Positions 1 to 6,831 of a DNA stretch of 10,983 nt are shown here, piece by piece. Under the pieces are notes generated by a model. The model was not told where the DNA came from. It ran no database searches and saw only the letters and a list, made by a program, of their open reading frames with translations. The first letter of the stretch is position 1; each line of letters begins with the position of its first letter. A program made the translations under genes and the position numbers. This stretch comes from Gracilaria caudata (lineage: Eukaryota > Rhodophyta > Florideophyceae > Gracilariales > Gracilariaceae): assembly GCA_030374735.1 (NCBI GenBank), contig JASCIV010000872.1:1-10983 (forward strand). The letters run 5' to 3'.

Positions 1-238
1 GTCAAAAGTTGTGAACCCAAATGAAGGAAAGTATAAGCAGCGACGGCGAAAGAAGTCCAACCTAGAAAAAGCTGGATCCACAAAGAAACGAAACAAAAGT
101 GTAGGAACAGATCCGGCGAGTCAAAATATCGGGATCAATGAGACTCGGGAGCAAGTGAACACTGCGCTCACCATGGCTGTCGCGATCGTTGACCACCCAG
201 ACAGGCAGTACGCTTCAATGAGATCAGCTGAAAAGTAA
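1..238 (+). CDS. 3' end of a basic, lysine/arginine-rich reading frame (5' partial)
   Basis: The frame is open from the left edge (Ser-Lys-Val before the first GTG codon) and ends at TAA 236-238, so no start is assigned. The visible 78 or so residues have a strongly basic first half (KYKQRRRKKSNLEK and TKKRNK). A mixed tail follows (TDPASQNIGINETREQ, then VNTALTMAVAIVDHPDRQ). The basic cluster could be a nuclear localisation signal or a nucleic-acid contact, but no family is recognised. Just after the stop the base composition changes to the GCGA-word tract, which fits a gene end at this point. The nearest AATAAA on this strand is at 1091-1096, far for a 3' UTR. It could also be a chance open frame or a last exon; only the left neighbour can decide. 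Confidence 0.35.
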   Translation, partial: SKVVNPNEGKYKQRRRKKSNLEKAGSTKKRNKSVGTDPASQNIGINETREQVNTALTMAVAIVDHPDRQYASMRSAEK

Positions 239-249
239 ATATATCAACG

Positions 250-1040
250 CAAAATCAAGCCCCGTAGCCAGAAGCGGAGCAGCGAGGAGCGAGTTGCAGA
301 GCGAGACAAGCGAGCGAAACACGCGAGGAAAACGAAAACGCGAGAAAAACGAGCGTAAAAAGCGAGCGAAGCGTGCGCCTGAAGCCAGAAAGCGAGACAA
401 GCATACAAAACTGGCGAAAAAAGCCAGCGAGCGAAACAAGAGAGAGAAAACGAGCGAAGCGAGCGAGCAAGACGAGCGAGAGAGACGAGCGAGCGAAACG
501 GGCGAGCGAAGCCAGCGAACGAAACGATCGAGAGACAAACGAGTGAATCCAGCGAGCGTGTCGAGCGAGAGAAGCCATTGAAGAAAACAAGCGAGAGAGG
601 CAAGCGAACGAAACGGGCGAGAGACGTAAGCAAGCGACAGGACCAAGGAACACGAACAAGCAAAACGCGGTCCTCATTTGTGCTGACGCTCAGAGTCGTA
701 GCAGTGCCAGATGTAGAGCAAGAATTACTAAATAACAAAGTAAGCTGATCAACAATCGAACGCATTGCGAGCCACAGAGCAGAGTGAGCAGCGAAGCAGT
801 TAACAAAACGAGAGCAATCAAAATGTGCAAACGAATGGCACGAGCAAACCGAGCGATCGACGATAAAGTTGAGCAGTCGAAACGTGCAAACCAACGGTTG
901 GAGCAAGCGACAAGTCCTAGCGACACGAGCAAAGAAGATGAGCGAAAGACACAAGCAAGCGACTCGAGCTATCGACACGAAAAGCGACACGAGCATGCGA
1001 AAAGAGCATGCAACATAAGCGAGGAAGACGCAGTCTGCAG
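250..1040. repeat. Degenerate GCGA/GAGC low-complexity tract, T-depleted on the + strand
   Basis: About 0.8 kb is built from variants of short words such as GCGAGCGAAACG, ACGAGCGAGA and AAGCGAGA. It is densest at 290-640 and decays into CGACACGAGCA-type words up to about 1040. T is very scarce on the + strand, so both strands keep long stop-free frames. The forward translation is a charged Lys/Arg/Glu/Ser string and the reverse is a Ser/Leu/Ala/Arg/Phe string. Neither looks like a folded protein, so I treat these frames as by-products of composition. There is no fixed period, so it is an eroded simple-sequence expansion rather than a clean tandem array. Confidence 0.75.
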
Positions 1041-1055
1041 TTGTGACAACGGTTG

Positions 1056-1072
1056 AACTCCGCAGCGGAGTT
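1056..1072. repeat. Perfect inverted repeat (hairpin A of the cluster)
   Basis: AACTCCG and CGGAGTT flank a CAG loop. This is the first member of a run of five inverted repeats between 1056 and 1228. Confidence 0.7.
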
Positions 1073-1114
1073 GCGTGCCCAGCCGAGTGCAATAAAAAAT
1101 TTGAGAAAGCGCGC

Positions 1115-1141
1115 GCAAATCACTCCCGAGTGTGCTTTTTT
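1115..1141. repeat. Hairpin followed by a T6 run (hairpin B, terminator-like)
   Basis: CACTC (1121-1125) pairs with GAGTG (1128-1132). The stem extends through GCA (1115-1117) and TGC (1133-1135) past a three-base AAT bulge. It is followed at once by six T at 1136-1141. The shape resembles an intrinsic or RNA polymerase III terminator, but no transcript is known that would end here, so the function is inference. Confidence 0.45.
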
Positions 1142-1162
1142 CGCGGAGCGTCAGCTTTTAGT

Positions 1163-1186
1163 GTCGCATCGCTGACGCGATGCGAC
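1163..1186. repeat. 10-bp perfect hairpin with TGAC tetraloop (hairpin C)
   Basis: GTCGCATCGC (1163-1172) and GCGATGCGAC (1177-1186) are exact reverse complements around loop TGAC (1173-1176). A 10-bp perfect stem with a 4-nt loop is expected by chance far less than once in a window this size. The loop is complementary to the loop of hairpin E. Confidence 0.85.
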
Positions 1187-1207
1187 GAGATCACGGGATG
1201 TGATCTC
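1187..1207. repeat. 8-bp perfect hairpin (hairpin D)
   Basis: GAGATCAC (1187-1194) and GTGATCTC (1200-1207) flank loop GGGAT. It abuts hairpin C with no spacer, so the two could stack coaxially in RNA or extrude together in DNA. Confidence 0.8.
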
Positions 1208-1208
1208 T

Positions 1209-1230
1209 TTGCATTGCGTCAGCAATGCGA
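1209..1230. repeat. Perfect hairpin with GTCA tetraloop (hairpin E)
   Basis: GCATTGC (1211-1217) and GCAATGC (1222-1228) flank loop GTCA (1218-1221). A T.G wobble and a T-A pair extend the stem to 1209-1230. Its right arm plus flank (AATGCGACGA) matches the right arm plus flank of hairpin C (GATGCGACGA) at nine of ten positions, so C and E look like diverged copies of one element. Confidence 0.8.
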
Positions 1231-1240
1231 CGAAGAGCTG

Positions 1241-2015
1241 GAGCCAATGAGCTGCTTGGTAGACAAGGAGCTATGGCTTGTGAGTGTTTAATTGGGTCTT
1301 TGGTTACGTAATTACTTGGCGAGGAGCCTCCCTCCAGGCCACGAGGATTTCAGGGTGTTTTGGCACTTTTCACACGTGCTGTACAGTCTCCGCCGCCCCC
1401 CAAAAAGAACTTTTGAAGTTTCATCTATCAATTCCTGGTGTAAGAATTATACAAGGGTAAACCATGTGTCACCATGCTTATTTAAAACGTTGTATTTCAA
1501 ACCTTTGCATGCACTATTGGCTTCTGATATGACATGTCATCTGTCAGACTATGTAAGGCTGGGTGTCTGTCTATCTGACCCCACCTCTCTGACCTGCTGC
1601 TTCGACAAGGCGAGATTTGGAACAGGCGGCAATGGACACACAAGAGCCAATCATCACGTCGTGCCATGCTTGTGGAAGCGCCGCACACTTCATGTGCACC
1701 AATCAAATCGAGAGATAAAAGCGACTCTTCGCCACCCGCCGCCGCTTCGTGGGCAAATCTATGTCAGTCGTCGCGTCTGATGATAAACTGCGGCTGCTGC
1801 CCGTGAAAACAGCTCTATAGACTAACGTAACCTCTAGCACCACCCGTGGGCCACTCTGAGTGAGACACCCGTGCTTTTGCGGTAGAGGGCGGTATATGTT
1901 GACCCGTGACTGCCGCCGTGCAGCTCACAGGTGTGGCCGTTCGCATCGTCGCCGTACTCACCCTTTCGTGAAGCATTGTCGGCGCCTTGGGTGAGTCGCC
2001 GCTCGTGCCTGAAGC
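1241..2015. other. Upstream region of the cyclin-like gene
   Basis: I see no convincing gene here. The longest open frame (from a TTG near 1292 to 1780) has a mixed composition and no recognisable motif. The stretch has ordinary base composition and contains a 12-bp palindrome ATGACATGTCAT (1529-1540), two CCAAT boxes, a TCACGTCG element near 1654, and a weak TATATG near 1893. A good 5' splice-donor string, TTGG|GTGAGT, sits at 1987-1996, about 20 bases before the ATG. It could be a chance match or the start of a 5' UTR intron. Confidence 0.5.
1647..1703 (+). promoter_or_regulatory. Pair of CCAAT boxes upstream of the cyclin-like gene
   Basis: CCAAT occurs at 1647-1651 and 1699-1703, both followed by CA (CCAATCA), with 52 bases between starts. 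They lie 313-369 bases before the start codon at 2016. Paired CCAAT boxes are common in eukaryotic cell-cycle promoters (NF-Y binding), which would suit a cyclin. Position and function are inferred, and the transcription start is unknown. Confidence 0.3.
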
Positions 2016-3131
2016 ATGGACGAGCAAGTCGTGCCGACCTTCAAAGCGCCCTCCAGCGTAGGCGACCGCAAGAACAAGAACAAGCCGTTGCGCCGTTCAC
2101 ACACCGTCAAGTCCGACTTGTCGTCATTGGCGCGCCACAAGTCTGCCATCACTAATGAAGAGAAACCTGCGTTAGCCATAGTCCCAACCACTCCGCTGAC
2201 GGCGTCTACTGCTCCATCCGCTCAATCCGGTTTCGTGTCGCCGGCGGCTGAGTATCCCGGTAAGCTTCGCTGGGAAACGCCTCTACGTGCGGGAAAATGG
2301 CGCGAGGATTGGGAGGGTGCTCGTGAGCTTGGGTTACCTGTTTGCGTTCGTTCTGCTCAGGCGCCCGCTGTTTCGAAGGTCGTCCGCTCTTCTGTTGCTG
2401 ATGCAGTTGTTGCCTACGTCGGTCCACATCTCCCACGTCACACCGTTGAGAAGTGGCTATGCTTGCTCTTCGAGTACCTGGAACTCAATGCTGACGAACA
2501 GGTGCTCGTCGTGTGTTTGCTCCGCCGATACGTTCGAAATGGTGGTCGTTTCGTCGGTCGTGGCGACTGGGCTCGTCCACAACGTTGGGAATGTGTCGTA
2601 GCTGTCGCCAGTTACTTTGCCGTCCTTCTCAGCGAAGAGTTCCCCGGACGTACGGCCATGGATCTTCGTGAGCTGCTCGGCCCTAACTTCCGATTTGGTT
2701 CCGAGCAGGTGTCGTTCCTGAAGGTCGTAGACTGGCGCATTTCCATTGAAGCGGAGGACTTCAAGCAGGTCAAGGAAGTTTCGCAGAAGATATTCGAAGA
2801 AGATGCGGCTGCGAAACAAACAATGAATGACTGGTTTCAGATTGACAAGGCCACGGCCGAGACGAAGCGTCGTGCTGCTGAGGAGGCTGCCGCTGCAGCA
2901 TCTGCTGCTGCTGCCGCCGCCGCCGCCGCCGCCGCCTCCGCAACAGCCATGGCTCACAACTCGGCTGCAACGGTTGGCAAGAAGCGCAGTTACGCAGCCA
3001 TCGTCCCAGCTGATGATTCCGTTGTTCCCCGAATTGTTGTGCCGCGTTTGGATAGCGCCCACGTTCATGCCGTTCCAACTGCTCCTACCGCGTTTGTCCC
3101 GGCTATTTCACATTGGGTGCCACATTGGTAA
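2016..3131 (+). CDS. Divergent cyclin-box protein with C-terminal polyalanine tract
   Basis: This 371-residue, intronless reading frame is probably a cyclin that binds and activates a cyclin-dependent kinase. Residues 1-110 are low-complexity and basic (RRSHTVKS near 26-33 looks like a basophilic-kinase or 14-3-3 type site). Residues about 140-250 have the helical pattern of a cyclin box: EQVLVVCLLRRYV (161-173), then VVAVASYFAVLLSEEF (194-209), then SEQVSFLKVVDWRISIEAEDF (229-249). The last part matches the cyclin 'E..FL..l.W.l.v....F' ending; Pho80/PCL- or cyclin Y-like proteins are the closest type I can suggest. Only one box is evident. Residues 251-290 form a charged helix, then an alanine run (291-309), then KKR (322-324), a possible nuclear signal, and a Pro/Val-rich tail. 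The ATG has A at -3 and G at +4 and follows an in-frame TGA at 2010-2012, so the start is secure unless the 5' end is spliced. A CDK5-activator-like fold is the main alternative. Confidence 0.8.
   Translation: MDEQVVPTFKAPSSVGDRKNKNKPLRRSHTVKSDLSSLARHKSAITNEEKPALAIVPTTPLTASTAPSAQSGFVSPAAEYPGKLRWETPLRAGKWREDWEGARELGLPVCVRSAQAPAVSKVVRSSVADAVVAYVGPHLPRHTVEKWLCLLFEYLELNADEQVLVVCLLRRYVRNGGRFVGRGDWARPQRWECVVAVASYFAVLLSEEFPGRTAMDLRELLGPNFRFGSEQVSFLKVVDWRISIEAEDFKQVKEVSQKIFEEDAAAKQTMNDWFQIDKATAETKRRAAEEAAAAASAAAAAAAAAAASATAMAHNSAATVGKKRSYAAIVPADDSVVPRIVVPRLDSAHVHAVPTAPTAFVPAISHWVPHW
2886..2942 (+). repeat. GCN trinucleotide repeat encoding polyalanine
   Basis: The stretch contains mixed GCT/GCA/GCC codons ending in a pure run of eight GCC codons, interrupted by one TCT and ending in TCC. 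It encodes about 17 alanines. The pure GCC block is liable to length change by slippage while staying in frame. In the opposite frames it produces spurious polyproline and polyglycine. Confidence 0.9.
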
Positions 3132-4218
3132 CATATTTATATATCCTGCACGCCATCATTCATGTTCACCATCGTTTTGGATGATGTCTTTGATTGCATG
3201 TCAAGCGTTAATGTTGTTTTCTGTTTCGAAAGTGTTCAATCTGTATACGTTATGCGCTGAATTCAACGAGATGGTGGATCACACTACATACGTTACTGTT
3301 CATGCGCAGTGCTCAGCGAGCGCCCTTGTCTGCCGCAACCAGTTTCAAAAGGAGAAATCCCCACATGGTTGCGTTGATGTTCGTAAAGCTTTCTACGTTT
3401 ACCCTGTTAAATGTGCTAAACAGCCTATGTGCCAAATCTGGAACTCAAATGAGTTGAGTCGTTCTGTCCGTTTGACAGCTTAGTCCATGTGAATCTACCA
3501 ACTTCCTCAGAGAGTTGCGTTCGTAGCAGCGCATACGTTTCGGTTATGAACAGCTTCTGGTAGTCAGCGACCCTCTTCTAACCCGTCAGGGATGGGTGAA
3601 CTTCGTAAACATCTGCAGTGGCAGAAACGACTCGTCGCCACAACACACAGAGGACCAATGACTGGCTGCATTCAGGGCAGGAACAAACACAATTTCCGGT
3701 TGTTTTACAATGACATTGGACGACACGTTCCTCGCCGCTATTGGGTTTTTCTCAAGAGTGCAAAGCCCTGAATGACCGACAACTAATAATTTGGCGAGAA
3801 CGGAATCAAGCATGCTGTACAAAGAGCTCCGTTCTATTCTTCAACGGACTATATCATGGTGTTAGCAACTCTCAGAAACCCGGATGAACTACATACCCAA
3901 TGAACCTAAACATCCCGAAAGAGTAATCACTTCACAGATGACTGTCGCTTGTGAGAGATTGCGTGAACTGCCTATCATTTAAAGTTCTTACCCAACCGAG
4001 AATCTCCTTCAGCCGAGGCCCTCTGTAGATAAATACATCTGACATGAGCTCCACCTTGAGTGTGCTTCTGTTTCAAATGTTCTTCATTAAGATCAAAGCA
4101 GTACTTCATGAAATCGACTTTGAGTCTTCTCAGGCTAGAAAAATGTCGAATGGACTGGTCTCTTCTCCGATTTCTTGCTTACGTACTTCACACTTTAGAA
4201 TTCCGCGTTCTTAGAGCG
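3132..4218. other. Spacer between two convergent genes
   Basis: This 1.1 kb must hold the 3' UTRs of the cyclin-like gene (+) and the kinase gene (-). I see no canonical AATAAA close behind either stop codon. An AT-rich patch (CATATTTATATATCC) directly follows the cyclin stop. Short open frames occur on both strands, none convincing. The one at 3586-3822 (-) is discussed under rejected items. Confidence 0.6.
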
Positions 4219-6831
4219 CTATGATTCCACACGATGACACAGAACGTTTAACCTTTGTACAAGACTTTCAAAGGTAGGCCGACGTCTCGGGTCATCTGCA
4301 AAGCATTCAACAATCATCTCCCTTAACTCGGGAGCACATTGCTCCGGGGGAGGGGTAGGCAGCTTTTCTCCCCTACTGCCGACCTTGAAGACGATCTGCA
4401 TAGGGTGATCATCTCGCCATGGCTTCTCACACATTACAAGTTCCCACAAAATAACACCGAAAGAGAACACGTCAGACTTCTCGTTAAATGGATCCTGTCT
4501 GAGCAGCTCTGGTGCCATCCATTCGGGGGTGCCACCAGGTCCAGTATTGACATAAGATCCGGTTCTTAGCCTACTCAAGCCAAAGTCGGTTATCTTCACC
4601 TCGCGAACGTTCTTCCCCAGTAGCACATTAGGTGACTTCACGTCACGATGGATTACGATTGGGTATTGCGAGTGCAGATGGGCCATTCCTTTGGCAACTC
4701 CAAATGCAATCCACACTGTCTTGATAAGTGGGAATGGGCCCAGCTGATTGCGACGTCGACGGTGTATAGCCCGATAAAGACTTCCTCCAGGCATAAATTC
4801 AAGGATGATGGCCAGATTGGGGCTATGAATACAAGCTCCGATAAACTCTACTATGTTTGGATGTCGAAGTTTTGACATTAGCTTCATCTCAACCATGAAT
4901 TCTGCTTTCAAAGCCTGAGGATCATCATCCTCTAGTTTCTGTAGCGTTTTCACCGCAACCATTCGTTGATTCAACCGACACTTGTACACCTCACCAAATC
5001 CACCAGCCCCAATTCTCGGACCAAACACAATCTCCTTGAAATCAATAGCCCAACTGTCTCTCCATCGATAGTCGAAAAACATCTGCGATACAGTTTCTTC
5101 CCCTTCTGCTTGCTCTGCGAGTGGTTCAAAGAGCTCCCTGTTCTCATTCCCATCGCGCTTCATGAGCAAGTTTTCAGCGATTCTAAGGCGACAATCAGGG
5201 TCATTTTGGATTCCGGAGCCGGCACCAGCGCCTTCAAACAAATCGTCAGCATGAGCAGCACTGTCACGCTCCTCAGGTCTGCTAACACCCACGGCACCTA
5301 GAATTTCGTCTAGCAAAACAGTAGCGCGGGAAAAGTTGTGCTCACGGCAATCAAGACCCTCAGTAGCGACAAGCCTTCGGGCAAGTGGCGTAAGGTCGCA
5401 AGTCCTCCAGTATATGGGGACAATAAAGTTTCCGAGCGACACAAAATCACGACAGAACGCCAACGAAAACGCCTCAGTACATTCCACAGAGTGAAAGTAG
5501 TCATCGGACAGCAGCGCAAGGAAAGTATGGCTAGATCTCACTGCGTCCATAATCTTGTTGTCAACAACACCACGCTTCCGAACAGAAATATCGCGGGACT
5601 CAGCGACGTGAATGCGGATTAGGGGATTCTTGGACGTAAGATATGCAATCATATCTGTCGCAGAATCCTTGTCAGCTGGGGCAAACGAGAAGAAAATGTC
5701 ATAGTTACGAGGTGGCATAAGCGCCGGAACAGCTGAACTCCCTGTCAGAGATTCCTTAGTTCTACGAAACATCTCAATGTCCTTGGTAATATCTGTATCC
5801 GGCAACAGAATCTTGACCGTACGAAGCGGCAGCCCCATATGCATCCAAGCGTAGGCCACTTCAACAGCGGCTTGGACAAAATGCTTTCGTAAAGAGGGCG
5901 ACAATAATGCGCCACTGAGAGGGATTAGGACGGACTGAATCTGCACGTCGCCACCAATAACAGTCGTTAAACATTTCACAATATCAAGAATGATGCTATC
6001 ATCCCGCGTGAGTTCTTCACCAGGATCCTCGTACACCAATAGTCGTTTGTATTCAAAGCCGAGCGGTCGGGGTCGTGGAAGCGGACGAGATAGCCAACAG
6101 TGATAGTGACGTCGATAAGAAGGTTCAATCTTACTTTCTCGTTCAAGAGATGCGAGTGATATGCCAGAGCGATTAAGGGCCGCCAGAGAAGAATCACGAT
6201 TTGCTTTGTATTGCCCGCGTTCTCGCAAGTACACAATAAGCAAATCGGTCTCGTCCCCTTTTGATAAACCTTCCACGGAACCCTGAAAGAGTTCTATCCG
6301 GCCAGTGTAATCCTTGCGATGAACGTTAATGAAATCCTTACGTGACAGTCCTAGGGTATCTGGACGGCCATACTTAATAGGTGGGTGATTGGATTGTCCG
6401 GGGCGATTATCCGAGACATAGGGGAGCTGAGCAGGAGCAGCAACAGTAGGATATCTTCTATTAGAATCCTGTGGAGATCGAACATTCATATTGGATTGTG
6501 CCGAAGAGCGAGGTGGCAAGCCACCAATAGGAGATTGGTGTTGTTGATTGGTCGAAATGGGACGTGAATGATATCCATTAGGAGCCCTTCGATGTCTTTG
6601 TGCGCTTTCTGGATGCAGTCTAGGGGCATCTCTTTGCGGTAAATTGCGCGGATCAAAGTCGATTCGGTCGGCATTTGGCGCGGCGGCTCGATGAGGTGCT
6701 CGATCTAATGGAGCGCGTTGAGCAATGGTGCGATCGCGCTTACGACGTGAACGCTTTGCGCGGCGATTAGGTCGGGAAAATGGGGTGTCGGACGGAGTGG
6801 AGTTTCGAGCGGAACTAATACCATTGCCCAT
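4219..6831 (-). CDS. Myristoylated macro-like/TIR/TKL protein kinase fusion
   Basis: The frame encodes 870 residues without introns; the start is the first ATG after an in-frame TAG at 6928-6930, with G at -3 and +4. MGNGIS fits the N-myristoylation signal and a polybasic patch (23-33) follows, so membrane attachment is likely. Residues 40-160 are a disordered Pro/Arg/Gln/Ser linker. Residues about 176-346 look like a divergent macro domain: GSVEGLSKGDETDLLIVYL at the start and VLIPLSGALLSP, then TVKILLPD, at the end. Residues 375-515 are a TIR domain (NYDIFFSFAPADKDS, LALLSDDYFHSVEC, FIVPIYWR). An acidic linker (516-590) precedes a complete TKL-type kinase domain (about 598-862): glycine loop IGAGGFGEV (607-615), Lys628, Glu648, HRD (728-730) with Lys732 and Asn735, DFG (749-751) and GTPEWMAPE (767-775). 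The kinase should be active on Ser/Thr or with dual specificity. The macro assignment is the least certain part. Confidence 0.9.
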   Translation of the reverse strand: MGNGISSARNSTPSDTPFSRPNRRAKRSRRKRDRTIAQRAPLDRAPHRAAAPNADRIDFDPRNLPQRDAPRLHPESAQRHRRAPNGYHSRPISTNQQHQSPIGGLPPRSSAQSNMNVRSPQDSNRRYPTVAAPAQLPYVSDNRPGQSNHPPIKYGRPDTLGLSRKDFINVHRKDYTGRIELFQGSVEGLSKGDETDLLIVYLRERGQYKANRDSSLAALNRSGISLASLERESKIEPSYRRHYHCWLSRPLPRPRPLGFEYKRLLVYEDPGEELTRDDSIILDIVKCLTTVIGGDVQIQSVLIPLSGALLSPSLRKHFVQAAVEVAYAWMHMGLPLRTVKILLPDTDITKDIEMFRRTKESLTGSSAVPALMPPRNYDIFFSFAPADKDSATDMIAYLTSKNPLIRIHVAESRDISVRKRGVVDNKIMDAVRSSHTFLALLSDDYFHSVECTEAFSLAFCRDFVSLGNFIVPIYWRTCDLTPLARRLVATEGLDCREHNFSRATVLLDEILGAVGVSRPEERDSAAHADDLFEGAGAGSGIQNDPDCRLRIAENLLMKRDGNENRELFEPLAEQAEGEETVSQMFFDYRWRDSWAIDFKEIVFGPRIGAGGFGEVYKCRLNQRMVAVKTLQKLEDDDPQALKAEFMVEMKLMSKLRHPNIVEFIGACIHSPNLAIILEFMPGGSLYRAIHRRRRNQLGPFPLIKTVWIAFGVAKGMAHLHSQYPIVIHRDVKSPNVLLGKNVREVKITDFGLSRLRTGSYVNTGPGGTPEWMAPELLRQDPFNEKSDVFSFGVILWELVMCEKPWRDDHPMQIVFKVGSRGEKLPTPPPEQCAPELREMIVECFADDPRRRPTFESLVQRLNVLCHRVES

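Noticed and set aside
294..581. 95-codon charged frame on the + strand
   Set aside because: Lys/Arg/Glu/Ser repeats reflect the GCGA/GAGC words. The codon for its first residue is not a supported start and there is no conserved motif.
244..1092. 282-codon open frame on the minus strand
   Set aside because: It follows from T-depletion of the + strand in the GCGA-word tract. The product is a Ser/Leu/Ala/Arg/Phe string without a domain, and neighbouring frames are open for the same reason.
1056..1230. CRISPR array or attachment site explanation for the hairpin cluster
   Set aside because: There are no equal-length direct repeats with unique spacers and no integrase gene, and the surroundings are eukaryotic.
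1292..1780. 162-codon + strand frame
   Set aside because: No ATG start at its beginning and no domain. Composition and position fit a promoter region.
1987..1996. Strong 5' splice-donor string TTGG|GTGAGT just before the cyclin-like ATG
   Set aside because: The coding frame downstream is uninterrupted and has its own good start. No acceptor was identified that would improve the gene, so it is recorded only as a possible 5' UTR intron.
2457..3068. Minus-strand frame with polyglycine, opposite the cyclin-like gene
   Set aside because: It is the antisense of the GCC repeat and of a well-supported + strand gene.
2827..3483. 218-codon + strand frame overlapping the cyclin-like gene end
   Set aside because: Its polyproline is the shifted frame of the polyalanine repeat, and the rest has no recognisable motif.
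3586..3822. Minus-strand frame with VFVPALNAASHW, faintly like the 'PvN..HW' motif of Ulp1 cysteine proteases
   Set aside because: Only one short motif, no catalytic Asp/Cys context, no ATG at the frame's beginning, and stops on both sides. It could be a remnant of a mobile element, but this cannot be supported.
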